Source: Lagopus muta (taxonomy: Eukaryota > Chordata > Aves > Galliformes > Phasianidae). Taken from it: a stretch of DNA of 64,000 nucleotides. Both the position numbers and the translations under genes were made by a program. The notes beneath the pieces were generated by a model. It had not been told where the DNA came from. It made no database searches and saw nothing but the letters and a program-made list of their open reading frames with translations. This document shows, one piece after another, positions 47,801 to 61,000 of this stretch. Location: NCBI RefSeq assembly GCF_023343835.1, contig NC_064435.1, positions 58,239,634 through 58,303,633 of the forward strand. Reading direction: 5' to 3'. How positions within the stretch are numbered: position 1 is the stretch's first letter; each line of letters opens with the position of its first letter.

Positions 47801-50800
47801 TATCATCTGCTGCCAGTGTCAGGCATTGGGAAAAGATCCTAATTGCAAATTGTCTGAAGCAGTGTATTGCAGCATGGTTGTTCCCCATATACTTGGGATC
47901 TTCATTGGTCAGGGTGCTATTTTTACACTGGGACATTGCCTCAGTGGTTTCCCCCTTTTTTTTTTTTTTTTTTTTTTTTTCTCTCCATTTGAAGTTGGAC
48001 TGAGTGCTCAGTTACCACTTATCTTGCTATCATATCAGGGAGTTTAACTGGAATTGTGCTCTTATTGTGCTCATTATAACTAAGCAGTGGTGAAACTGGA
48101 GACATTTCAATCTTAGGAATAAAGAGAATAAGTCAGTCCAGTTGCAATTGTATGGAAACACTGAAATTAAAAAAAAAAAAACCCACAAAAAAAAAAAACA
48201 CAACTCTTTGAGATAACAAATCAGAAAAAAATAGTAGGAATTACTGTAAATATATATATATGTATATATGTATATGTATATATATAGTACTTACCCCTGG
48301 TCTGCATCTGTCTTCAGAACTTGAATGTAGTGCTACTAAATGCAGAGACTAGAGTAAAATAATTTAAGCAATTGAAATGCAATAACACCTTGGTCTCAAA
48401 AATCCAGCTGCTTTTGTTGATTACATGGGGAAGTGTAGTTCCACAAATGCTCTGTGATTTTCTGTGTAACACCTTTCTATGTAACACCTATAGAAGTGGT
48501 ACATAAATTATGGTGCTGTAGTACATTATGATTCAGTGTTGGATAATTGTGCCCAGGAATGCAAATTTCAGTTCATGTAGGCCAATGGGATTAGCTCAAA
48601 GTTTATGGCAACATCTAATGTGACAGTTAAATTACTATGTTTTATGTCTTTCCATCTGTTTCATGAGTCCAAAATACTCCTTTCAGCTTGATTCAGGGCA
48701 GCACCTGGAGTTGGTACTCTGTCAGTAAGCTCTTTATTCCATTTGTGGTTATACAGGTGCAACTTCTTTCTGCAAGTCCAGGAAAAGTTGTGTGTGAATT
48801 GAAAGTGGAGGAGGAACATACCAACAAACATGGCACGTTACATGGAGGTTTGACAGCCACGCTTGTGGATGTGATATCAACAGTTGCACTGATGCACACA
48901 GAAAGAGGAGTGCCTGGGGTCAGTGTGGACATAAACATCACGTAGGTATCTTCCACTGTGCCTAGCAGAACTTACTAACTTTTCTGCCCTGACAAGGTAT
49001 TGACTCTGTTATACTTCCCTTATGTGTTGTCTGTCTGCTTTAAAAAGGTGTCTGAAGTCTTGTTTTTAATAAACTAAGCTGTGGGTGGAGGGAAGCATAT
49101 GTGAGGATATTGCCAGTTGGCTGCAAAATTTGAGTCAGTTTTTATTTATTATGTGCATTGATACCCATTCATTCATAGAATGTTAAAGGGGTGCTACATG
49201 GTAAATTTTAGTGTTACACAATTGGCTTATTTCTTTGCTTGGGCAGATTTGTTAGTGTCCTCAAATAGCAAAATCTAGGCCAAAGAGCTTTCAATAAACC
49301 CTTTTTCAGCGTTAGTCCAAGATTAAATAAGGAAACATTTTAGCTCTGCGTTACACTCAGAGGATAAACTAAAAATTGAGTCAGAATTTCTCACTGACAG
49401 AAGATTCCTTTACTCTAGAGTGTTTGATTGAGAATAGTTCTTCCTGTAATGCAATTTTTAAATAGTACCTTCAAAAAAAAAAAAAAAGTCTGAAACCTTT
49501 GATCGTGCTGTTACAGCTTGTCAGCTTTGCTTCATTGCTTCCACTGTACAGATTATGACTATTAAAGTAGTCCTACTTGAAATAACTGGTACTGAGCACT
49601 AAAAATCTTGGAGAAATAACTCACCAAAAAAAAAAAGTAGGGAAATATGTAGGGAGTGATCTGTATCTTTACCAGATGCTTTCCTTTCTCCCAGTGCCTT
49701 CTGATTTCCCACTGGTAATGTGGGACTGGAGCTTTCCACTGACACTGTGATGACCAGGAAATTTCTGGAAATAAAAACTTGAAATGCACATAAGATTAAT
49801 TGCCTTGCAGCAGTGTAGTGAGAGACCAACATTTTAATTATTTATACCATCCTCATGGTGTAAATGCCTGCTCAATTTTAAAAAGCTAAAATCTCAATAT
49901 TCTCTGGAGAGGATCCAAAATAATCAAGTAGCATAGAGTTTAGGAAATATGAGGGTCAAAAAAACCTTTAAGTATTGCAGTGGAGTACTGATTGCAATGA
50001 CAATTGATATTGGATATCAAATATAGCTATAGTCCATTTTGTTTTCCTTTAGAGGAAGGATCTTTTTTAAAAGCTATCATGAAAAAGCTATTTCAGTAAT
50101 GGAATGAACAGGGAGAAACAGAAGACTTATTTATTTAACTCACAAGAGGATCAGCAGCCTCTGGGAGGCTGAGACCCTGCCCCCCTGAAAACTAATGTTG
50201 CTTGTGCAACAGCAGTATGAGACATGATCAACATGGTGTTGTGCATAAAAACGGTCTGGTTGATGAAGTTCTGTATCCAGCACTTACACAGTCTCCTATG
50301 CAAACATATGAGTCGTATTCCCTTACCTCAGGTCAGGGCTGGATCACATTCCTCCTGATTCTTTCCCAGCTTTTTGTGGTAAAACTTCTTAATTCCTGGA
50401 CAGTGTGTTTTCAGAACACACCCACACACTTATGTAAATAAAACAAAAAGTCATGTAATGAATGGAAATAGAGTTAAACCAGGGAAGTCTTGAAAGCCTC
50501 CCAGATTTCCGTGGCTTTTCTCTGTCCAGGCTATGAGAAGCAGTTAACCTGTGATTACGTTCTACACAGAGATGGCTGAAATCCTGGATATGTTACTTGC
50601 AGAGATATTCTGCAGAAACCAGCCAGACTGGTTTAGAAAGGCCACAAGGAGCCTGTGGTGGCTAGAATAGGACTTGGAGGTGAGCTTGTATCAGATTTTC
50701 AGTACCTAATTCTTCCTGGTCCAAAAAGGACTTTTTGTGAGAACCATGTGAGGGGTTTCTTTCTATCCTCCATTTCTTCAGAAAATGTTATACCAAACTA

Positions 50801-51137
50801 CCACTGCAGTACTCTGGAGGAGTTCAAGGACTTGAAGCAGCAGGGATTTTCAAGCAGGCAGTTATAAGTATATGTGACTATTTCTTGGTTTTGCTTAATT
50901 CCATTTATGATAATCTAAAATGAAGAAATAGCCTTGGATTTGTGCTTTGCACAGACCCTTACTTGTTTGTTTTGTTCTTTAAGATATACCTCAGCTGCTA
51001 AAATTGGAGAAGAAGTACTGATTACGGCTCAGATTTTGAAGCAAGGAAGAAATCTTGCATTTGCCAGCGTGGATCTAACAAGTAAGGCAACAGGAAAGTT
51101 AATTGCGCAAGGCAGACATACAAAGTATATGGGATAG
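44717..51137 (+). CDS. ACOT13: Acyl-CoA thioesterase 13 (THEM2), complete, 3 coding exons
   Basis: Exons 44717-44806, 48757-48941 and 50984-51137 join into 142 codons plus stop, with GT-AG introns. The family (hotdog-fold thioesterase) hydrolyses medium- and long-chain acyl-CoA to free fatty acid and CoA, acts as a tetramer, is associated with mitochondria and binds PCTP in mammals. In the sequence, [15 protein letters not shown] and GVSVDINIT carry the active-site N53, H59-G60, D68 and S86. These correspond to N50, H56-G57, D65 and S83 in mammals. A second in-frame ATG at 44726 would give 139 residues and exactly the mammalian numbering, so the true start may be either. Intron 1 (about 3.9 kb) is filled with CR1. 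The gene is driven from the promoter shared with TDP2. Confidence 0.95.
45430..45660 (+). mobile_element. CR1 LINE 3' fragment in ACOT13 intron 1
   Basis: Sense CR1 tail with GAACTAGATGGCCGTTAACA and the terminus ACGATTCTATGA. Confidence 0.88.
46010..46160 (+). mobile_element. CR1 ORF2 remnant, 5' part of an interrupted copy
   Basis: Contains ACCTTGATTTCAGCAATGCG, which translates to the reverse-transcriptase-like phrase LDFSNAFD. It continues, in CR1 order, at about 46505 after an inserted younger CR1. Confidence 0.65.
46161..46502 (+). mobile_element. CR1 LINE inserted inside another CR1
   Basis: Sense CR1 from CTTCCAATATTTAAAAGGAG to CATTCTATGATTCTATGAC, with a complete 3' end. Older CR1 sequence lies on both sides. 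Confidence 0.82.
46503..47404 (+). mobile_element. CR1 LINE, 3' part of the interrupted copy
   Basis: About 900 bp of sense CR1, including a region reading [15 protein letters not shown] and the end AAGATCCTGTGATTCTGGG. It is the longest CR1 stretch in the window. Confidence 0.88.
47956..47980. repeat. Poly(T) run in ACOT13 intron 1
   Basis: About 25 consecutive T after a short C run. Confidence 0.85.
48248..48287. repeat. TA / TATG microsatellite in ACOT13 intron 1
   Basis: Alternating TA with interspersed TG steps, about 40 bp, likely length-variable. Confidence 0.85.
48757..48941 (+). CDS. ACOT13: ACOT13 coding exon 2 (catalytic HGG and D)
   Basis: The exon lies between a GGTTATACAG acceptor and a CAC|GTAGGT donor. 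It encodes residues 31-91 and two bases of codon 92, with the hotdog central helix [12 protein letters not shown] and the catalytic Asn, His-Gly, Asp and Ser. Confidence 0.95.
50984..51137 (+). CDS. ACOT13: ACOT13 terminal exon 3
   Basis: A TTCTTTAAG acceptor starts the exon. It encodes T92-Y93 and the last beta strands ([20 protein letters not shown] and onward) and ends KYMG-TAG. Confidence 0.94.
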
Positions 51138-51690
51138 TAATGCAACAGACTTCAAAAACAACAACATTGGGTTAAGAATCCCATCTAGAACAATCTTCTC
51201 ATGCAATGACAATCTCCACACTTTTGATTGTATAACATGAATTGCTCTCTGTTCTGCGATAAATGAACCAATTTATTACCATCAAAATGGTTAAAAGCCT
51301 AAAATTAATACCTATTTGGGATGAAAAACAACACAATAGCATAAGAAAGCATCTGTTTGGACTTTGAGGGTCAATGTAACAAAGAAAAAGGCTTTGGAAC
51401 AGCAGTATGGTTTACTAGCAAGACACTGTTAAAGGATCTGGTATTTGTTTTTGCTGTGATGTAGCCACGTGAGTAAGCAGTCTACCCTCCAGGCTTATGA
51501 CTATTGCATTCACACACTACAATGTATGCTTACTAACTGTTCTGTAGGAGGATGGTGAAGGGTTCTTGTAAGCAACTAGTTTCATGTTATGGAAAGTGTG
51601 AAGCAAGATAATACAAAGCATAATTCACTGCTACTGTAACATGTTCAAATCTTTTCAATAAAGCTTTCTGAAACTACCTTTTTAAAGGCT
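51138..51690 (+). promoter_or_regulatory. ACOT13: ACOT13 3' UTR with polyadenylation signal
   Basis: AT-rich DNA follows the stop codon, with a canonical AATAAA at 51657-51662. The signal is about 520 nt after the stop and is followed by a T-rich stretch suitable as a downstream element. The cleavage site near 51680 is inferred. Confidence 0.65.
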
Positions 51691-54600
51691 TTTATCTCTT
51701 TGTTTGAAATAAAAGCTTGTTAGGACAGAGTGGCTGAGAGTGGGTGCAGTGGAACAGGCATACACCAGTTCACCCAAGAAATTTATTTTCTCATTGATTC
51801 TCTTTGTGAATGTTCAGCTTCAGTATGAGAGCTTTCCAACTCTTAACTAAAATTATGTCTATATTTGTTTCAAAAAATCAACAGATGAGACTCAGAAGTG
51901 TGTGAAAGGGATTTCTAAAAGTCTTGTGTCAGGCTCAAAATTGAAGGCTGTGACACATGTTGAATGTGACAGAACACTGTTGCATCAGCTAAGACTCATC
52001 TCCTCTAGCACTGCTGTTGACAGATTTAACAGCTTTCCTTAAACAGCCTTGCAGAGGCTCACCTGTCATCTTCCACACTGCAAGAAAAAATAGCAATGGC
52101 CAATGCACAGTGCAAGTTTTTATAAACCATGCCCTTAGTTTTGCTCCAGTGGAAGATGTGAAATTAGCATACAGTGATAAAGTACAAGCTCAGTCTTCGG
52201 TGATTTCAGCTTTGTGACTGAATATACATTCCATGCATTTCAAACTTTTTTGTGCATTCTCAGTGAATACATGGTATCACCTGTTCATGCAGACCAATTA
52301 CCATCTGTTTTGATTATTATCAGAAGCAAGAGAGAGGGTTAAGAATGACAGAGGCATTTGAGTGCTAAAAGATTCAGACACACTTCAGTTAGCTGCATGC
52401 CTGAGCAACTCTGCAGTTGTGTAATTATCCCAGTGCAATTTAACACCTTTCCTTCATCAAAACTGGTTGCCTCAGTTAAATGGTCTCATTCTATTATGTA
52501 GTATTCATCATATCTACATAATCACAATTGAGAAGTGTCTAGGCAAATTAGGAATAGCAAACTTCAACAAGTAAACAGTATCCTTGTGTTCCTATTCAAG
52601 CCTAGCAAGGACAGTTGCAGGCTGAGAGGGAAATCTTGAAATTACAAGTGAATTCTTTTCTCCCTTGTAACAGAACAGTCTGTCATAAGGTACACAGTAT
52701 TTCAGTGCTGCCTAATTAATAAGAGGGACATCACTAACACACTGACCAGTTGTTTTAGAAGCAGTTCATTAAAATCATTAATTTAAGACATCCTTGTCTG
52801 TTAGCCCTCTGTCAGCAACAGCGCTGATAATTTATTTCACAAAATAACAGTTTAAGGCCTTTGAAGGAATTGTTACCATTAAGATTGCTTACTTTGGGAT
52901 AAGGTGTCAAACTTCAATTCTAAAGTGTTCTTTTGCTGCTTCTGCTCTAAACCTGCCTGTTAGAAAATCTGCATCTTATTCTAGTGAAGTCTGAAAGCAA
53001 AGAATGAGAAATAATTAGCATAATAATGATGAATAGCACGTGATTCCAGCTGGCATCAGAACAAGCTGATCTCCTGTGGGGTTGACCTGGTTCTATCACT
53101 GCAGATTTAGGCATCATTCCCTTACAAGCAAATAAAGTGACAAGCATCACAAGACGGTCTCATCGTATTTGTATAAGAAATCACATATCCAGTAACTGAC
53201 ACTGGTAACCATCGTACCTTACAGATGACACTGTCCATCCCGTACTGTGGAGTTCATTGGTGGTTTTTGTTCTCCAACACATCAAACACCTACACAATTT
53301 CCTACATGTCTAAAGATCTGTCCTTTCACAGGATCAAATTTTAAATAGTGGAATGACACATGGAACAGTTCATCTTTATCTTTGAGAGCAATTGCAGCTT
53401 CCTACTGTATGCAGTATATTGGCCAGCTGACTGTTTCATGCTGGTTTCACATTATTACTGGCTGTTGCAGCAATACATTCAGACTGACACCTGAGTATTT
53501 GTGTCACGGTGGAACTCTGCATAACAGATCCCTTGGAAAAATAAGGAATCAACATAGAATCATTCCTCCCAGTATTTAAAACCAAGAGCCCAGATGCTAA
53601 GCAGAACAAAAACCAATTGCAGCCAAGGTGCTGTGAGGAGGGTTTTGTCAATAAGGATTCCAACTCTCGGTTAGAGGCAACTTGTCAGTGGTAAACTGAA
53701 TAGAAAGGAGAATAAGGAAGTTAAACCTGTTTCAGCAGTACCCATCAGGACTCATTGCTGGTTTTTCAGTTGAAGCCACCTGCCACAAGTGGCTGAACAC
53801 CTTCACCCAGGCTTCTCTGCCAATTTGAGTTAGTTGGTTTACAACTCTCAAACTGGCAAGCCACTTAAAGGAAACAGGGGAAGGGGACGGAATTAGAATT
53901 AGGCTGTTAAGTAACTGTTCTGAACAGCAGCTAAATTCTGTTCTGCTGCATTGACTGGCTCTCAGCCACTGCCAGGAGACATGTAAGAACTTCTGCTTGC
54001 ATTTTAGCATTAGCCATTTCACAACTCTGTTCTGTCTGCAGAAATCATCTGATCAGTAGAAACAGAAACCCCCAAACCTCTCTGTTACCTCACTCTCCAT
54101 GCGTATGGAGAAAGAGGAGCTCTGATTCCTGTTTCATTCCTTAAGAGTTCAGGGACAACATGCTGATAGTTACTGCCTTCATGATCTTGTAGTGCATTCA
54201 CTGAATGACTGCCATTACTAAATCCCATGGGCCCAAGTAGCCATAGCTGTGGGACACTGCACTACATGCAGTTCTCATTTAATGACAGCAAGTTACCTGG
54301 AATCCCTTACCAAAAGGAAAGCACTGGCTATCCTGAAAACTCCCCACTGCTGCTTGCTGAAACACTACCTGGGCTGTATCACTGCAGAAGGAGGCTGTAT
54401 TTTTAACACTCTTCTCCTTAAAACAAACAGTAGTTGCTCACATAGTTTTTCAGGAGCCCAGAAAAGCAGCTTGTAGAGCAGATGCCGTAGGCTCAGCATG
54501 GCTTTAGCATACAGCAATTGTGCTCAAATTACAAGCCCTTCCCATATGTAAATATTCTTCAAGCAGAAAAACTAGGTCATAGATATCTTCAGCCCTAAAA

Positions 54601-55404
54601 AGCATTTCAGTCAGTCATGCAAAAATTACACTTGCCTATCACTTGCTCTGCAGGTTAACTGAAGCAAGCTGATTTCGCTATCCCCATGCATTATCTGTGA
54701 GGGACATTCTGTTTCATATATGCTGCAAGGAAAAAGAACAAAACAAAACAAAAAACCACAAAGTAGACCCCCCCGAGGTGTAGATGGAACTGTAGCTTTC
54801 ATAGTATTCTATTTGCCTCAAAACTTTAGCAGACAAACTTTCTCATCTTTGTAAAATTTGATTATAGCTGTCTCTTATTACTTAATACCAGAAAGCTTTC
54901 CCATAATCTGTAAGCTTATGCAGTTTCTGTACTTTCTGCTTTTCCTAACTGCAAAGCTGAAAATAGAAGCAGCTTTTCTAGTCTAATGCTAGAGAATAAG
55001 TAAACTTACGCCATGTCTGTGCTTACACACATGAAACAGGCAGTCTACAAATTCCTGACTTCAGTAACTTTCATACTACTGACACAGGAGCTTTAAAACA
55101 ATCACAGGCAGGAACTTTAAAACAATCTTAAATGAATCTCCTAGCAGGGCATTCAAGTAATCTCACAGAATCTTTTGAGAAGCAAAAAACCCCAAAACAA
55201 CTAAAAAGACCACTTTTCATGCAACCCTCAGAGTCAGACTTAATACGAAACAGATTTCATTAACTACATGTAACTTACTGACTCAGCAAATGACAAGCAC
55301 AAGAAAACACTGTTCTCCTGGCAGCAAAACAGGAATAGGCAAGGAAACCTGTAGAGTCTACAAAAGGGGAGTGCTTACAATATGCAGTTCACAGTTTGGT
55401 TTCT
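51691..55404. other. Convergent intergenic DNA between ACOT13 and C6orf62
   Basis: No exon, transposon or RNA gene recognised. It may include the far end of an extended C6orf62 3' UTR. Confidence 0.5.
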
Positions 55405-55630
55405 AAGCTGCAAGAGCACAAACTGAACATGACCCCTTATAGCCTGGAAAGGCAACCGTATCTTGGGATCATGATGCATCAAAAGCAACATGGTCAGAAA
55501 GGAGAGGAAGGTGATCCTGCCCCTCTACTCTGTACTGGGAAGACCTCACCTGGAGTACTGTATCCAGATGTGAGTCCTCAGTACAGGAGAGACATGGAGA
55601 GGCCTTCATGTATTCACACACATCCCCACA
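55405..55630 (+). mobile_element. CR1 ORF2-derived internal fragment
   Basis: Sense phrases ATCTTGGGATCATGATGCAT, GGTGATCCTGCCCCTCTACT and CACCTGGAGTACTGTATCCA are CR1 ORF2 signatures. No 3' terminus is present. Confidence 0.75.
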
Positions 55631-56710
55631 GAAAAAAGTAATTAGGCTCACACAAACTACACTTTGTAGGCATGAATACTGTGAGATTAAACCTACATTT
55701 TGAAGAACCCTATCAAGTCATTATGACAGAGGGCCTGAAACCATAAGCAAGGTATCGATTTCATTGATTCCAAAGGTGCTTTTCTTTTGCTACAGAAGCT
55801 AACAGAATAACGCTGACATTAGAAGATCCATTAAGAGTACAGTAACATCAAGCTCGATCTTTTTCCTCTGAAGTCATTCTACAGGCACAGGAAGTTGCCT
55901 TCTAAAGATGCCCAATGATATGAACTCCTATACAATGAGATTTTCATCCTCGAGTCCGTTGTTTCCCTTTATCTTGACTACTTACAGAAGGCAGAAGTGC
56001 ATCAACTCCATCTGACAGCACAGCAAAAAATATATTTGTTAGCTGTGTGGAACACATCACTTACCAGAATCAGTATTACACATCTACATTCTTCTCCCAC
56101 AAAAGCATAATTGCATTTAACTCTGGGATCATCATTACAAAGAACAACCAACCAGTGCATCTTCTGCAACCCATACAAGACTCTCAAAGCAACTAAACTG
56201 AATTCATTTCTCTATGTATGACAGAAGATTATAAATTAAGGATCATGCCAGGGTTGACACTGTACAAATCCAACTAGGCCAGCATTGAAGGTTTTTGTTG
56301 CTGTTGTTTTTTGAAGTTGTTTTAGTGACTTCTTGCATCAGGAACTTGAAGATGTTTGCTTCACTAATCAAGGTAACTACACTCTTACAGGCATGAAGAT
56401 GGTATAATTAGTCGGGAAACTAAGCACTACCTGCAGATACGTTGGTTGGCATTTTATACAGCAGAAATTTCAATATGATTTCTTTGTGAGGCATGCAGCT
56501 TTCAGGCAGTGTTTTTCTGGACTGTTCCAGTTTAACCTGTAGGATATTACGACCAAAGAACTAAAAATACCCATGTAGCATACACTAGCATGCCAGTGAT
56601 TCTGTGATTTCCAACAGCTGCTTTTCCATAGTAAACATTTTCCCTGTTTACTGAAAAGAAAACCTTTACTGCTATGTTGTGTTAATCATATCATCGTTTT
56701 ACAGTTTATA

Positions 56711-56731
56711 TTTTTTTTTTTTTTTTTTTAG
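56711..56731. repeat. Poly(T) run in the ACOT13-C6orf62 interval
   Basis: About 20 consecutive T followed by AGTGCTTGC. Confidence 0.75.
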
Positions 56732-57219
56732 TGCTTGCAAATGTGACACTGTCAAAAGGTAAGACACTGGTAAAGCTCACAGGATTTCCATGAATTAACA
56801 CAGTTGTCTTTCACCTAATTTATTTAAGTTCCAATTTTTTTTTCCAATTTCAAACAAAAGCTAAATACAAGTTTTAAACAGGTAAGCACTAGCTTTATCC
56901 AAAGGGAGCAGGCTTATACAGTTTTACTCCAGTAAAGTACTCAACCCTTAATCAAAACCTTCTTTGTCATCGAAACTATACAGTAGTCTTTCTTTTATCA
57001 TTGCACAATCTTAATGTTCTGTCAGAACCAACTTTTGACACTCCAAACACTATCTTACATTGTTTTATAACGTCTATTCCAAAAGAAAAAACCTCAACAG
57101 GTTTTCCATAAGAAATGTTTTAGAAACCAGTATTTCCTGCACAGTTCACCAGCAAGTCTACAAGTCTCAACTCTCAAGAAAAAATAATCCTCTACCAACA
57201 TTGTTTCTGCAGCTATTAT

Positions 57220-57230
57220 TTTATTTTATT
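57220..57230 (-). promoter_or_regulatory. C6orf62: Candidate C6orf62 polyadenylation signals
   Basis: Overlapping AATAAA hexamers on the minus strand lie about 745 nt after the C6orf62 stop. Another AATAAA lies at 56819-56824, about 1.15 kb after the stop. Either could end the 3' UTR. Confidence 0.4.
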
Positions 57231-57969
57231 TTTAGCTGCTTTAGCGACTTCAGACTCCAGGTCTGCCTCATCTGTATAAATGCATCCAACTCAAAAGAAT
57301 ACTTTCATACAGTTATACAGCAACTTGGGGAAAGAGATCCAAAATGAAAGTGCCAGTAAACTCATACATGGCCCAGCAAAAGAAAAAAAAAAGGCAAGAG
57401 ATGCCTACACATTAAATGAGATGCTTTTTTTCCTTGCTTTAAAAGAAGAGAAAAATCTTTCCCACGTTTACCTCCTATTGTAATAGCCACTTTTCTGTTC
57501 ATTAACATGAATCTGATAGTGCTCTTTGATACAATCATTAACAGCTAAGCTGTAAGGCTTTTAAACCCTTTACATTCACTTCTCACCCTCCAAACACTGA
57601 TGGTTAACACAGATGTTAGGGGACATGACCAGCACAAATGGGAACACCACCACAAATGATCACCTTGTGCTTTCAGATACATTTCAGTGTACAGTCCCTT
57701 CGTTTCACATTTTAGTAAGATGCTGATGCAGTGCAGAAGTATGCAAAGCATCCTCTCTTTCACAAGGTCCATGCAGAAAACAACTAAAAAAATTTTAAAG
57801 TTCTGAGATACAAATGACAAAAAAAAAATCCAGGATGATCAAGTTTCACAATGCATAGTGTTCTGAACATGAGTCCGTTTTCTTCTAAATCCTGAAAGAA
57901 TAAAGTGGTGAGGAAAGTGAAAATTCACTGCTGCATTCTGTGATCTTCCCCATTTTGCTGGCCAGTACC

Positions 57970-58095
57970 TTACTCTGGCATGTAAGGACGGAGGTGATCC
58001 TCTATGGTACCAACCGTCCAGTGAGTGAGCTGCTCCTGTGGCAGGTACAGGCAGATGCTGCATAACTTGAAGATCGTAGCTTTGTTTTTTGGAGT
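57970..58095 (-). CDS. C6orf62: C6orf62 terminal coding exon 5
   Basis: It begins after a TTTGCCTGTAG acceptor and encodes [20 protein letters not shown] and onward to YMPE, then TAA: 41 codons plus stop. Confidence 0.93.
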   Translation of the reverse strand, partial: TPKNKATIFKLCSICLYLPQEQLTHWTVGTIEDHLRPYMPE

Positions 58096-61000
58096 CTACA
58101 GGCAAAGAAAACACAAAGAAAAGCAATTAAACATGCAAGTCAACTCAGGACTAACAGGCAGACACTCAGTGCATTTAATAGCACGTTTGTGGCAGAACAC
58201 AGCATTTAAAAGCCACTGTCTTTCACGCAATCTAAACAAAGAACTCTGAATACCTAAAAATCTTCTCGTTATTTTGTTCATTTTCCCTTCCAACCCTTTT
58301 GGTAACATCGCACAAACTCAGCCAATACTTTAATATCTCCAAAACACTTCAGTCTATTTCAGAACTTTATGTTTTTGTATTAAAAATTACAGAACTGCGC
58401 AGCCAGATCTCTGCCCCGTAAATAGCTCATGCATGCGCAAATGCTATTTATAGCATGCTTCCTCTAAGAGCTGAAACGCAAGCACGAACGCACAATCAGT
58501 TTTTCCACATGGATATTTTGCAATACAAGTCACTAACATTCCTGAGAAGAAAAAGCATTTGACGAATAAGACACTCCTAAAACACACTTTGGGTAGCACG
58601 GAAAATAAGGGACAGAGTAAGTTTACCTGCAAGTGCTGTCTGTCAATGAAGAGAAACACTGACTGGGTAGGGTTGTTGACAACAATTCCAGTCTTGTCCT
58701 TTCGGCTCAGAACATGCAGAAACTGTTTTTCGTAGTCACCATGATGAAACTCAAACTTGGCCTGCATTGTGTGAGGAAGGGAAATATTTACCCAGCTAAA
58801 AATGCAAGTATTATCAATTAATTTCACTCAGTCTGGGGCTTTACAATCCACTGCTGTTTCTTTCCTTTTCTCATCTGAGAAAAAAAAAAAAATCAGGAAC
58901 CTCAGCAACCAGTACACACTTTAGTCTTGGCACAGAAGTTAAATTGCCTGGACTCATTCCAATGGCATTTATAATTCAAACCAAGGTGCAACTCTAACTG
59001 CCTACATAAGAAAAAAAAAAAACAGCTTATTCTAGCAGAACATCTGTGCATCAGCTGTACAGCACATTTCTGTCAATAACTTACTACTGCCACTGAAGTT
59101 ACTTTGAAGTGTTGGAAATGTGTTTGTTTCAAGGCAAAACTACAATGCAATAATCCCACCTATTTCAGATCTGCTGCCATTTACAAAATACAGCAACTCA
59201 GGGGTACTCACAGAACCTTAATGACATATGTAGATAAAGATTACACTGTAGTGAGAAGAGCCATGTTGAATTAGTTACTAGAAACACTAAGACTATGAAT
59301 CGGTCTATATACGACAGTTGGAAAGGTTCTTCGCGCTAAGATCACACTTCATGAAGCAGATCTCAGAAGACTGTTTTATAAATAAATCCAACTGGAACGC
59401 TTTGTAACATGCACAAAAGTCACAGACCTTATCACGGTTAAGCAAAGATAGTATTAAGCCTTCCCATCTTCCTCCTGCCTAGTCCCTTCTTCCCTACCCC
59501 AGATACATAACTTAAGGTAAAAACAATACCTGAACAGGCCTAAAGGGTTCATCAGCTCCCTTCCACCGAGAAAACAGGAGACAGACTATCTTCTCAATGT
59601 CATTACGAGGCCAAAGAATGAAGTCCATCTCCTGGGTACAGCCGATCACATCCTGCAAATGATAGAGTTCTGTACTTAAGAGTCTCTCCATTAGTAGGAG
59701 ATACTGATAAGCAGCTTGTCTATACAGGCTTATAATTAAAAGGCGATTCTTATTATCTTGTTTGTGTGGGTTTTTTTCCCTCATTAGTGTGACTCAAAAC
59801 AACTATAATCCTCCCACCCTCCAGTGAGTTTTAAGTATCCAGTTAATGTAAGTTCCAGCTTCAGGAAAACTATCATTCCTAGGAAAGGTTATTTGCTTTC
59901 CAGTATTCATCTAACAAAACCATTTAGTTCTATGTATATAGTTGTGTCAGTACATACCTATTAACAAATGCCAGCAAAAAACTACCAAGGCATATTTCAG
60001 TGAGACACATTAAAATAAAGCACAAGCACTGCAGATTTAAGAATTTCAGAAAGCATGTGCTAAGTTCTATGATGGTTAAGCACTGCAATAGGCTCCCCAG
60101 GGAGGTGGTTGAGTCACCATCCCTGGATTGCTTAAAAACTGTTTGGATGTGGTGCTCAGGGACATGATGTAGCAGAGGATTAGAGTTAGGGTAGTACGGT
60201 TGGGTTGCAGTTGGACTTGATGATCTTGGAGGTCTTTTCCAACCTGAGCAATTCTAAAATTTTAAGTTACCCTTCAAACTAGACCCTACAAAAGCAACCC
60301 TTCAGAACTCTCAGGCAGCAGCAGATGAGAAAATAGGGAAGCAGGATTAGCATCAAGATTCACAAGTAGTAGTACAAGAATTCAAAACTCAAAGTGAAAC
60401 TCAGCAAGCATAAAGTATAACCCTACCCTGCGCATAGACTGGTAGCGGGGTGCATGAAGCTGTACTACATCCTTCTGCAGAAGCTCTAAGGAACTTTCCA
60501 AAGAATAGCTGGAATCCCGCACACCTCTCAGAATATTTTCTTCATAATTATTGGTCATGACTGGTATCACTTCAGACACTTCAAAAAGCGCTGACTTTTT
60601 CTTCTGCAAAAGAAAATACACATTGCATTAAGGTTACACTCTAGGTACTTGTAATTAATTTATTTCAGACTTCATAATTTTCTACTAGTATTCATGTACA
60701 AGGCCTCAGCTAGGACCTAGACACAAATCAGAGCAGAATCTGAAAACGTAGACATCTTTTGGATCAAATATCAAGAGTCTACCTAGATGCTGTTAGAACT
60801 GAACTTCCATCATGCAGAATGCGTGACGTCAGGCTGACCAAGAGTCCTCCACAAGCTTTTATTTGCCAGTCAAATAAGCCTGGTGAAGTCTTTCCACCTC
60901 GACGTTTGTTAAGTGGGAGATTGGCTTGTTAGAACCCCACCAACTAAGAAAATCCAGTTATCATTGACTAAACTTGTATTTCTTTAGAAATAGTGGTATC